NCBI GenBank assembly: GCA_030374805.1
Contig: JARGSG010000030.1
Coordinates: forward strand, 434,001 to 498,000
Reading direction: 5' to 3'
Length of the DNA: 64,000 nt
Source: Gracilaria gracilis
Taxonomy: Eukaryota; Rhodophyta; Florideophyceae; Gracilariales; Gracilariaceae
Position numbers and translations under genes: made by a program. Below are positions 33,473 to 42,847 of this stretch, in pieces. Numbering within the stretch: position 1 is the stretch's first letter; every line of letters starts with the position of its first letter. Under the pieces are notes generated by a model. It had not been told where the DNA came from, searched no databases, and saw nothing but the letters and a program-made list of their open reading frames with translations.

Positions 33473-33980
33473 TGTAGTACAATGAGACCTCAATGGGTTG
33501 GTGCCACGTGGGTCTACTGGTGCGCCTTGCTGGCTACACTGTACACAATTGGTATTCTGTATTTTATAATTTCTAATTTCTAATTTATAGTCTAGGATAG
33601 TTTAGCATTGTTGGCCCATGACAGTAGGTCATGGGCACAGCCGATGACGTCATGCCCGCATGGGAGATCGGCGTCGGTGCACCTTGTATATATTGTGGTG
33701 CACCTCGCCTTCCCCCTCGGGTATTGTAAAGTCAGGCACCATTAGGGCAGTAACTATACCATCTTGGTCACTTACTACTCTATTACTATTCAGGTTTTAC
33801 CGCGCGTCGACGTCTACTACCGTACACCTACACGGTCTAGACTAGTTGCCCCGCCGTTTGCCCCTGCGGGTTTCAGGTGCCCTACTACCATATTGGTTGT
33901 GTGTTTTTCCCCTTTAGGTTGAGCCCTCGCGCGCTCCCTCTACCAGGCGGACCCCACACCTTATCGGTATTTGTACGACA
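33473..33980 (+). repeat. 5' LTR of element C
   Basis: 508 bp, TGTAGTACAATGAG to TTTGTACGACA. Notable parts are a hairpin GCCCATGAC/GTCATGGGC (33614-33636), a palindromic CRE-like TGACGTCA (33645-33652) and a TATA-like GTATATAT (about 33686-33693) set between two copies of the palindrome GGTGCACC (33676-33683 and 33697-33704). These are plausible promoter parts; activity is not shown. Confidence 0.92.
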
Positions 33981-33983
33981 TTT

Positions 33984-33996
33984 TGGTCTCCCGACC
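33984..33996 (+). other. primer-binding site of element C
   Basis: TGGTCTCCCGACC lies three bases after the 5' LTR. The core is identical to the site in element A, which supports both their relatedness and the LTR ends. Confidence 0.7.
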
Positions 33997-34171
33997 TAGA
34001 AGTTTCTTGGTTTTTGTCGTACTTTTACTGGTGAACAGAGGACATTCGAAAGGATTCTGGAAGTTCACACACCTATTTGGCTTCGTAGGAATACTCGCGA
34101 AGCAATTGGATACCACTATTGGTCACTATGGAAAGACCTACAAGGATTACTCGTGGCGGGTTTCTGAAGGA

Positions 34172-35911
34172 ATGGCGGAAGCCAAAACCCCTGGGGTGAA
34201 TGTGGTTACTCGCATACCACAAGGGATCCCTGCCGGTTCTTCCGCACCAATCAAGCCAATTCCGGCCGATAGTGCGTACCTACAAGGTTTAAGGCAAGGT
34301 CAAGAGGGCCATATAGAGATGAGCCCTCGAGACGTGTACTTGCCACCCATTGGAGGTAACGTTCGAAAGGACACCAAGGCTGGTGGACCTGAGGACGATT
34401 CGTCTGACCCAGATGAGGGGCGACGAAGAAGAAACCGCAAGGGTAAAGAAAGAAGGAGGAAAAAGGGAAAGAATCGCGGCTACGACTCTGACCCCGATTC
34501 CTCGAGCTCCGATACCGATACTGGTTCATCGTCGGATGATGACCGTAAAGGTAGACGCAAGAAGAAACCGAACAGGTTGGCGAAGAAGTCGTCAAAGAGA
34601 AACCGTAAAGGTAAGAAGAAACGGTACGAGTCGTCCGACTCGGATTCGGACACCGATACAACTCTAGAGGTGCGTCAGCCGCTGAACGATATGTTCACCA
34701 AAGCGGTTGATTATAGGTCATATCGGTTGAGAAACCGATCCTCTGCTTACACCCAAGAGGTTGCGCAGAAGATCACCAAGCACCATAAGAAGCTCAGCTT
34801 CCAGATGGGTGATACTACCTTCACAGGTGATGATCCCATTGCGGTAATTGAGTTTCTACAGAAGTTCAAGATTGCATGCGACCAAAATGGTTTTTCCGAA
34901 GGCGCTGCCATGTGGTTATTCCAGTTTTACCTTAAAGGTCAAGCTTACCACTTGCTGCAAGGCAGGCTCCGAGGAAATACCCTGGCGGTTGATGACGAGG
35001 GGACAGAGATGTTAGAGACGTACCCAGAAGTGGTTAATTTCATGTTGGAAACTTACGCTACCGATGAGGTTATCCAGGAAGGTTACGCTGAGGTGCAGGC
35101 ATATCGCCAACGCTCTAGCCAAACCGAAATGGAATTCTCGTTGGGCCTTTGGAATCTGGCCACCCGATGCGGTAATGTCTTTACCACTACTAGGTTGAAG
35201 TCGCTCTTTGCCGACAATGTTGACAAAGCGATCCGTTCGCAGGTACGCAACTACCTGGCGAACAAACGAAAGGTGGACTATAATGGGCTTGCCCGTTATG
35301 CCCAGGGACTAGGCGACAATCTCCGTCACGGAAAGAAGCCGTCGGCGTCCCATACCTCAAAGGATAAACCGAAACGGTCAGTATTGGAGCTAGAAGAAAG
35401 CACTACCTCAGAGGGAGATTCGCTCATTCGCGTACCAACAGGAATGGCAGTTCATCTCGTGACTGCGCCGCAGGCTCAGTCACGAGCCACCTCCATTGGT
35501 AATTGGTCGTCGACAGTACCACCAGATTCGGTAAGGTCGCCACCAAGTGCGGCGAGCACTCAACAAACCTCAACGGGTGGTTCGCAAGCATCTTCATATG
35601 CTACAGCACCAACCAATCCGGTTACCCGACCTACCTCTATGGCAATGCGTGATCCCCAGACAGGTGGATTGGTTTGCTGGCTCTGTTTGTCGCCAGACCA
35701 TCTGGCGAACAGATGTGACAAAATACCCCCAGGGGTGCGCGAACATCTGATCAGTGCCAGGCAGCAAAACCACCGTAACCTATATGGATCTGGAAAGAGG
35801 GTACAAGCTCAACCATCACCATCTCAGGTTCATCTCGTCGAGGAAACACCAATCTTGGAGAAGGACAGTCCCGCTCAGGAGGAGCAGGAAAACACCGAAC
35901 GGTTAGCGTAG
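34172..35911 (+). CDS. gag of element C
   Basis: The first good in-frame ATG is at 34172 (MAEAKTPGVNVVTRIPQG), giving about 579 residues. A charged, serine/arginine-rich stretch (about residues 70-170, with RRRNRKGKERRRKKGKN) precedes the gag core (FTKAVDYRSYRLRNRSSAY, FLQKFKIACDQNG, LATRCGNVFTTTRLKSL). Near the end is a CCHC zinc knuckle, CWLCLSPDHLANRC (C-x2-C-x4-H-x4-C), which binds RNA in related elements. The frame is open and closely related to gag of element A. Confidence 0.85.
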   Translation: MAEAKTPGVNVVTRIPQGIPAGSSAPIKPIPADSAYLQGLRQGQEGHIEMSPRDVYLPPIGGNVRKDTKAGGPEDDSSDPDEGRRRRNRKGKERRRKKGKNRGYDSDPDSSSSDTDTGSSSDDDRKGRRKKKPNRLAKKSSKRNRKGKKKRYESSDSDSDTDTTLEVRQPLNDMFTKAVDYRSYRLRNRSSAYTQEVAQKITKHHKKLSFQMGDTTFTGDDPIAVIEFLQKFKIACDQNGFSEGAAMWLFQFYLKGQAYHLLQGRLRGNTLAVDDEGTEMLETYPEVVNFMLETYATDEVIQEGYAEVQAYRQRSSQTEMEFSLGLWNLATRCGNVFTTTRLKSLFADNVDKAIRSQVRNYLANKRKVDYNGLARYAQGLGDNLRHGKKPSASHTSKDKPKRSVLELEESTTSEGDSLIRVPTGMAVHLVTAPQAQSRATSIGNWSSTVPPDSVRSPPSAASTQQTSTGGSQASSYATAPTNPVTRPTSMAMRDPQTGGLVCWLCLSPDHLANRCDKIPPGVREHLISARQQNHRNLYGSGKRVQAQPSPSQVHLVEETPILEKDSPAQEEQENTERLA

Positions 35912-35931
35912 GGGCCACCCCTAACCGTGAA

Positions 35932-38900
35932 TTGGAAGGCCCGTCGATACCGGAACGGGAAACCTTAATGGTGGAAAAAGAAGAATCAGATGTACCCAAT
36001 GTGGTGTGTCTAATGAAGTACAATAACTACAAAGTTAATGCTTCAGTAAGCTTTCTCAATTACCTACAGGTCCCCGTTGCGTGTGTACTCGATACCGGCG
36101 CCGGTCCGAATGTGCTAAACGCTCGCGTCATACCCGATGCGGTCTTGCGGAACATTCGGCCTGCCCCGACTATCAACCCGCTGGTGGACGCTAATGAGCG
36201 CCCACTGCACCTTAGAGGAATGTTAACCACTGTGGTACAACTTGGAACCTTGAAGGTGAAGCTCAATTTCTTTGTGGTGGATCGTCTGGCGACAGACTGT
36301 ATCCTCGGGACCAACTTTATTGACAAACATGTCAAGGCAATTTTGCCAGGGTCCCGAACGGTCGCTCTCCGTCAAGGTGGTCGTATTGCCATACTGGGTA
36401 ATACGCAGACCAAAAATGGTTGGCGTAAGAAGCCGAGGTTCAATATACCCACCGAAACGGTTTCAAACAAGATACGGCTCACCAAATTGGTTTCAATTCC
36501 GGCTATGACCCAAATGGTAGTGAATGTCTCATGCGCAGTTCCAGGATTGGTAATGCTACAGAACCATCCTAGGTTGGCAGAAAGACATCTCGCCTTGATG
36601 GCAAACGGGATTATCGACAACATCCCTAACCAAACCTTCAAGGTGTACTTCAGTAACTTTAGCAATCACATTGTTAAGTTACCGAAGAATACAACTATTG
36701 GAATCGCATTGCCGGCACCACAAGGGGTTTTCACGGTCTCACCTAATGTGTTGGGCGAGGTCGCCACCTCTAAGGAAGGGGGAGGAACGGATGCGCCATA
36801 CCCTGCATATGCGCCCCCGTTATCGACAAATACCAAAATGGAACAGAAGATCGCCAGTACCTTTAAGGTTAGGGATCAGGAAAAGACTATGGAACTGGAC
36901 CCAGTGCGGAATTGGAGAGAGGAAGTCCAGATCGGTGCGGAGAACCAGGCTCTCCGAGACCGGATCCTCAGTCTCTTAGAAGAATTTGAACCCATGTGGT
37001 CGGGCCGGTTGGGCCAAATTGAGGCTACAGAGCACCGTATTGATATGGTGCCTGGCTGGAAACCCATTTACCAGCAGCCTTACCGTGCAGGTCCAAAAGC
37101 CCGGGAGGTTGAGCTCAATGAGGTCGAGAGAATGCTCCGTGAAGGTGTCATAGAACCAGCAAATGCGGACTGGGCCAGCCCTGTGGTTCTCGTCACAAAG
37201 AAGAATGATACCCGTATGCGGTTCTGTGTGGACTACAGAAGACTGAATAGTATGACCATTAGGGATTCGTACCCAATACCTAGAATGGACGAGTGTATAG
37301 ATTCGTTGGGCAACGCCAAGATCTTTACTACGCTCGATGCCAATTGTGGTTATTGGCAGGTACCTATCAGGGAAGAAGACAAGGACAAAACTACGTTTAC
37401 TTGCCACGCTGGGTTATTCCGTTTTACGCGTATGCCCTTTGGGTTGCGAAATGCCCCGGCTACCTTTCAGAGGGCGTTAGATATAATCCTTTCGAAGGTG
37501 AAGTGGAGAACCGCTCTAGTATACATCGATGATGTAATCATATATTCCAGAACGGTAGAGGAACATTTCCACCATGTTAGGGAAGTTTTGAACCTTTTGA
37601 GGGAATCTGGAGTAACGTTGAAGCTCCGCAAGTGCGAATTCTTCACCAAAGAGGTAGAATACCTTGGTCATATCATCAGCCCTGGGAGGTTAGAAGTGAC
37701 GCCGCGGAATATCCGGGCCGTGCAGGAGGCGAAGCCACCCACGTCCCAGACGGAAATCCGATCCTTTATAGGTTTGTGCAATGTGTACCGCCGGTTTATC
37801 AAGGGATTTGCCAAGATAGCGGCTCCCCTCAACAGGAAGCTGCTGAAAGGTCAACCTACAAGGTTTGAATGTCTTACCAATGAGGAAATGGATGCGTTCG
37901 AGGCGCTGAAACATGCGCTCTTGACACCTCCCATCTTGGCATTACCCAAAGCTGGTTTACGATACACGTTGGATACTGACGCTTCGGACGCCCAAATTGG
38001 TTGTTGTCTTATGCAGGAGCAAGAAAACGGCGACAAACTACCTATAGGGTACTGGAGCCGTGCTTTGCACGCTGCAGAAAAGAACTACACAACAACCGAA
38101 AAGGAATGTCTGGCAGTAGTCTGGAGCATGTTGATGCTCCGTCCCTACCTATATGGTGAAAGGTTCACGCTTCGAACCGACCACGATGCCCTACGGTGGA
38201 TACTGGGTCTGGCCGACGCATCAGGCACACTTGCCCGATGGCGGTTACGACTTTCAGAGTTCGAGTATGACGTACAGTACCGTCCAGGTATCAAGCACAA
38301 TGTCGCAGACGCGATGTCTCGCATTACCACAGATGGTTTGGACACCGAGCCGGTAGAGGATGATATCCAATGCTTTACCATCTCTACCAACCCTGATGGT
38401 GATACCTTAGAAGGTTACTGGACTCTACCCGAAGAGGATACGTGGTTTAGTGATGCCATCGCTCGGGAAATACTCGCCCTCGAGGAAACAGACGTCATGC
38501 CAATTACCCGCGAGGAATTCCTGAGAGAGCAAGCAAACGATGTTTATTGCCGCTCTCTCATGGACCAAGTAGGTATGAAAGACTCGAACTTTGACGTCGA
38601 CCGAAATGGTTTCCTGGTGAGGCGAGCTCCTATTGATGGTTCCCTTCAGAAGGTAGTGCCCAAGGTGCTGCGCCCTCGGGTGCTGTACATAGCCCACTAC
38701 CCAAGGCTATCAGGACACCCTGGAGGTACGAGAATGTACTACACCTTGAGGCAAGGGTACTACTGGCCTCATATGGCTAATGATATATATACCTTTGTAG
38801 GTCAATGTGAATCTTGCGTACGTACCCGTGGAGGTCTCCGGAAGCACAGGAAATACTTGAAGTTATTCCCTGCAGCGGGTCCTCTCGAGTTCGTCGCAAT

Positions 38901-40188
38901 AGACCTTCTGGGCCCATTACCAAAAACCACAAGGGGATATCAGTACATCATCGTAATCACCGACAGGTTCTCGAAGCTCACGCGAGCGATACCCTTGAAG
39001 GACACGAAATCGACGACCCTCGCGGTGGCGTTCTTGAACAATTGGATCTACCCGTATGGTGCACCGCTTTATCTACTTACCGACAATGGTTCGAACTTAG
39101 CTTCGAAGTTCTTTGAAGCTGTTTGTAACCTCTTGGGTATTAAGCACTACTTCACTACTGCCTACCATCCGCAAACGAATGGGCAAGTGGAGCGCTTTAA
39201 CCGAACACTGGTATCTAGGCTGCGACATTATACGGAAGAACACCAAACTGGTTGGGACGAGCTCGTGCAGCCCTTGACATATGCATATAACCTTCAGGTT
39301 CATCGAGCGACGCAAACTACGCCGTTCGATCTAATACTGTCAAGACACCCACCAGGTATTGTTGTTGAAGGGGACCCATTAGGACAAGAAGCCGCCGGAG
39401 CGCTCACACCGTCACAGGTCAAACGGAATACCCTTTTGAGGTTGAGACGTGCTCTCAAGTATGCTGAGAGCAAGCTCACAGCATCCCAGAAGCGGTACAA
39501 GGAGGACTACGACCGTAAGGTAACCCAAGTGGTAACGGTTACGCCGGGTCAATATGTCTTTATTGACCACCCTCCGAAAGGAGCTAAACCACGACCGGGT
39601 GATGAAGCTGATGATGAAGCTATTGATAGAGATATCAATTCTAAGCTTCTTCCGAAATCATCGGGACCTTTCGAGGTAGTTCGGTCGACCGACCACACGG
39701 TAACGGTGAACCAAGATGGTGTAGAGAATACAATCTCTATTGACCGAATCACGGTTGCACCTCAGACGGTTCAGTCCAGGAAGGAACGCGGAGAATCCGC
39801 GCGTGACCCACAAGCGGTTGCCCTGAGGACTCAGCCCCGGGAAGACGGGACACCCATCGAGGTTAATGATGACGCACAGGGTGACGACCCAGACTACGTA
39901 CCACCTGCGGGGATTACGGTTGCTCCTTCAGAGGAAACACCTACCCCTACTGGTACCGATGCTCATCTAAACCAAAGTGGTGAAACGATACCAGCCCAGG
40001 TCTCTAATGAGTTCCCAGTGGAACGCCTTGTAGGTCACCGCCGTACCCAAGAAGGTCTGAAGTACACAGTACGCTGGTATGGCTGGGGGGCTGACGGTGA
40101 TACCGCCGAGCCGCCCTCAGCCATACCACACCACTTCAGGGTAAGCTACTGGAACCGAAAAGGAGAGGACATGCCGAACGATGGGTAA
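35932..40188 (+). CDS. pol of element C: protease, RT, RNase H, integrase, chromodomain
   Basis: An open frame of about 1400 residues in a different frame from gag, beginning just after gag ends. The first ATG is about 35968. Protease: VACVLDTGAGPNVL. Reverse transcriptase: MRFCVDYRRLNSMTIRD and ALVYIDDVIIYSRT. RNase H: YTLDTDASDAQIGCCL, TEKECLAVVWSM and LRTDHDALRWI. Integrase: YPRLSGHPGGTRMYYTL with CESC, then VAIDLLGPLPK, TDNGSNLASKFF and YHPQTNGQVERFNRTL. The C-terminus has a chromodomain (VERLVGHRRTQEGLKYTVRW then DTAEPPSAIPHHF), which in chromoviruses guides integration to marked chromatin. How pol is expressed relative to gag is not evident from the sequence. Confidence 0.93.
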   Translation: MEGPSIPERETLMVEKEESDVPNVVCLMKYNNYKVNASVSFLNYLQVPVACVLDTGAGPNVLNARVIPDAVLRNIRPAPTINPLVDANERPLHLRGMLTTVVQLGTLKVKLNFFVVDRLATDCILGTNFIDKHVKAILPGSRTVALRQGGRIAILGNTQTKNGWRKKPRFNIPTETVSNKIRLTKLVSIPAMTQMVVNVSCAVPGLVMLQNHPRLAERHLALMANGIIDNIPNQTFKVYFSNFSNHIVKLPKNTTIGIALPAPQGVFTVSPNVLGEVATSKEGGGTDAPYPAYAPPLSTNTKMEQKIASTFKVRDQEKTMELDPVRNWREEVQIGAENQALRDRILSLLEEFEPMWSGRLGQIEATEHRIDMVPGWKPIYQQPYRAGPKAREVELNEVERMLREGVIEPANADWASPVVLVTKKNDTRMRFCVDYRRLNSMTIRDSYPIPRMDECIDSLGNAKIFTTLDANCGYWQVPIREEDKDKTTFTCHAGLFRFTRMPFGLRNAPATFQRALDIILSKVKWRTALVYIDDVIIYSRTVEEHFHHVREVLNLLRESGVTLKLRKCEFFTKEVEYLGHIISPGRLEVTPRNIRAVQEAKPPTSQTEIRSFIGLCNVYRRFIKGFAKIAAPLNRKLLKGQPTRFECLTNEEMDAFEALKHALLTPPILALPKAGLRYTLDTDASDAQIGCCLMQEQENGDKLPIGYWSRALHAAEKNYTTTEKECLAVVWSMLMLRPYLYGERFTLRTDHDALRWILGLADASGTLARWRLRLSEFEYDVQYRPGIKHNVADAMSRITTDGLDTEPVEDDIQCFTISTNPDGDTLEGYWTLPEEDTWFSDAIAREILALEETDVMPITREEFLREQANDVYCRSLMDQVGMKDSNFDVDRNGFLVRRAPIDGSLQKVVPKVLRPRVLYIAHYPRLSGHPGGTRMYYTLRQGYYWPHMANDIYTFVGQCESCVRTRGGLRKHRKYLKLFPAAGPLEFVAIDLLGPLPKTTRGYQYIIVITDRFSKLTRAIPLKDTKSTTLAVAFLNNWIYPYGAPLYLLTDNGSNLASKFFEAVCNLLGIKHYFTTAYHPQTNGQVERFNRTLVSRLRHYTEEHQTGWDELVQPLTYAYNLQVHRATQTTPFDLILSRHPPGIVVEGDPLGQEAAGALTPSQVKRNTLLRLRRALKYAESKLTASQKRYKEDYDRKVTQVVTVTPGQYVFIDHPPKGAKPRPGDEADDEAIDRDINSKLLPKSSGPFEVVRSTDHTVTVNQDGVENTISIDRITVAPQTVQSRKERGESARDPQAVALRTQPREDGTPIEVNDDAQGDDPDYVPPAGITVAPSEETPTPTGTDAHLNQSGETIPAQVSNEFPVERLVGHRRTQEGLKYTVRWYGWGADGDTAEPPSAIPHHFRVSYWNRKGEDMPNDG

Positions 40189-42339
40189 ACCTTAGAGGTG
40201 ATGCACAGCTCTTAGGGAGGGGGGAGGCTATTTTCGCGCTCCTCATTCGCTGCGCATCGCACCCACATGGTAACTGAAGCTAACTGCAACACCTAACTGG
40301 ATAACTTTAATGAAGAAGCTAACACCAACTGGGAGAAGTTAATCAGAGTGCATCGAAGAGACCAAGAAAGTTTGCCGGAAGACCGTGAAGGTTTAGCGAT
40401 GACGTCGTACCGAACGAAGCTCGACGAGGGATGCGCTTCGAGCGTCAGCGTCGCAGCCATCCCAAAGCTGGCACGCGGCCGGCACGCGCGCGCACCTTCA
40501 TGGCACGCGCCGCGCACGCATGGCTCCAAACCCAAGTGGTGAAAGTAAAAAAATTAAGGTTTTTGATAAGAGAGAGACGCGCCCCAGATCGGCAGACCGC
40601 CGCGCTGGGTAACCGATTCGGTTTACACTATTGTCTGTAGGGAGCGTGCACCGGCATGGTCAAAAAATCTAAGTATTTTGGGCGTGCTGCGCTCCCGAAT
40701 CGGCCATTCTCAGCCTCTGAAACCGCTTGGTTCCCGAGATAGAGACCAAAAGGTGTTTCGGCGTTTTTGATACCGTTTGGTGGGGTAATTTTGGCGTGCA
40801 ATTTTTTGATTCGCCTTGCAAGTAACCTCATGGGTCTGGTGCAGCGTGTGCGCGTATGCGCGCCAAGAGGCCATGCAGAACCATCCAGGTACATTGCTGG
40901 CACTCGCGCGACGTCGCGCGCCACCCCCAAGCTACCAAATCGGTACTACGTGACACTCGCTGCGCACAGAAGTGCAACTGCAAGGTCTACCCATTTGGTT
41001 TGAGCTGTTTACGGTAGTAGAAACACGACGGAGGATTGCGTCACCCGGATAGTGGCTGTGAAGAACCAAAACTTCGTGGTAATGACGAACGACACCCATG
41101 GGGACTGAAGCGGTTTGGAATAAACCTTAAAGGTGGAGCATGGAATTGCGCGGGAGACGTTAGTAATGCTGCGCAGCCCTTTATGGTACGATGGAAACCT
41201 TGAAGGTGTTTCAAAGTTATGGAAATCAGAGAGAGAGCATGAAATGAACCTGTATGGTACTATCGAGATCCTTTATGGAACAAGCTAATCGACCGTGATG
41301 GTAACGAAGGGCAAGGAGGTCCGACGAATAGCACATGCCAGGACCTATATGGTGACGCCGCAACCATGGAGAGAGGAAGTAGACCATTACGGGATGGGAG
41401 CGAGACCAGAAAGGGCATGAATACACCTCGGATGGTCTAGAAGGGAACGAGTTTTTGTGCTTACCATGAAAGTTCGTTTCCTTATGAGGTACGAAACCGA
41501 TCGAGACCTATGTGGTATTCTTTGAAGACAGAACGGACATGGTTCCTAGATGGTTTTCGCGCTATTTTGACCACGTTAAGGTTTCGCGCTCGTCATGGAT
41601 GATCGACACCGAGGGTGGTTTGATGCACATGAAAATGGAACCCTTTGTGGTAGTACACTGCAGACGCCAACCGAGGCGGCCATCCATCCACCTTGAGGGT
41701 AGTGAATGAAGCGCCGTGTACCGCTACGGGTGGGAGCCCGCACGCTGGTACCAGGGCTACCCATGTGGTTCAGATACGGATCGGGGGTCACCATAAACGG
41801 ATTTAACCTTGTCGGTCGGACGAAAAGCCACGATGGCGCGAGCCCGCGTGGACAAACCGCAAAGGGGTGCGAAGGCAACCAGAAGGGAGAACGATGAACC
41901 AACCTCGATGGAGTCAGCCTCAGTGCCTCGAAGGGTTGGTAGTCGAACCTCGAAGGGACAGAGAGACACGCCGCAACCAAGTGGGCGCCAAAATCCTTCA
42001 CGGTACAGTGCCCACACGAGCTCGAAGGCGCAACCCGCCACCCCCACTGGGTATACCGACACGGTAAAAGGGTCCAAGCCGGGCAGCCAAAAAGGTACAA
42101 CCTTGGAGGTATGCAATGGGCGCGCGTCGCGCCCAAACCACAAATGGGAATGGATAGAGCCGCAACCGGTGATGACCAAGGTGGTGACCAGAGGGCGTTC
42201 GGCGATGCAAAGCCGACGCGACGCACGGCGCGAGATGGCACAAAGGCTGCGACAGGGACCAAATTGGTACGACGATGCAACCGACTTGGTGAAAGAATCT
42301 AGGAGCCACGAGGGCGTGGCTCAGGGTAGGAAGGGGGTC
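40189..42339 (+). other. long 3' region of element C, rich in ACC-N5-GGT palindromes
   Basis: A 2.15-kb stretch between the pol stop and the 3' LTR without a convincing gene. The longest frames are arginine/serine-rich and one runs into the LTR, so they are unlikely to be real. The stretch has at least 13 exact ACC-N5-GGT palindromes, for example at 40382, 41124, 41197, 41292, 41343, 41806 and 42099, plus several with six-base spacers. A purine run GGTAGGAAGGGGG at about 42326-42338 is the likely polypurine tract. Confidence 0.75.
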
Positions 42340-42847
42340 TGTAGTACAATGAGACCTCAATGGGTTGGTGCCACGTGGTTCTACTGGTGCGCCTTGCTGG
42401 CTACACTGTACACAATTGGTATTCTGTATTTTATAATTTCTAATTTCTAATTTATAGTCTAGGATAGTTTAGCATTGCTGGCCCATGACAGTAGGTCATG
42501 GGCACAGCCGATGACGTCATGCCCGCATGGGAGATCGGCGTCGGTGCACCTTGTATATATTGTGGTGCACCTCGCCTTCCCCCTCGGGTATTGTAAAGTC
42601 AGGCACCACTAGGGCAGTAACTATACCATCTTGGTCACTTGCTACTCTATTACTATTCAGGTTTTACCGCGCGTCGACGTCTACTACCGTACACCTACAC
42701 GGTCTAGACTAGTTGCCCCGCCGTTTGCCCCTGCGGGTTTCAGGTGCCCTACTACCATATTGGTTGTGTGTTTTTCCCCTTTAGGTTGAGCCCTCGCGCG
42801 CTCCCTCTACCAGGCGGACCCCACACCTTATCGGTATTTGTACGACA
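42340..42847 (+). repeat. 3' LTR of element C
   Basis: 508 bp, almost identical to 33473-33980, followed by the target duplication AATGA. Confidence 0.95.

Larger units (their letters stand above)
33473..42847 (+). mobile_element. Ty3/gypsy chromovirus-like LTR retrotransposon C, looks whole
   Basis: A 9375-bp element with 508-bp LTRs (33473-33980 and 42340-42847), TG...CA ends and a perfect 5-bp target duplication AATGA (33468-33472 and 42848-42852). It holds a primer-binding site, gag, pol with all domains and a C-terminal chromodomain, a 2.15-kb untranslated-looking region and a polypurine tract. I counted about four differences between the two LTRs by eye, below 1%, so the insertion is young. 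It looks whole, with no breaks noticed in the two long frames. It sits inside a Tigger transposase gene. It carries about 40 copies of the palindrome ACC-N5-GGT (see findings). Confidence 0.95.

Noticed and set aside
41809-42450. 213-residue frame in the tail of element C
   Set aside because: It is arginine/serine-rich, unlike known proteins, and its end is translated LTR sequence.
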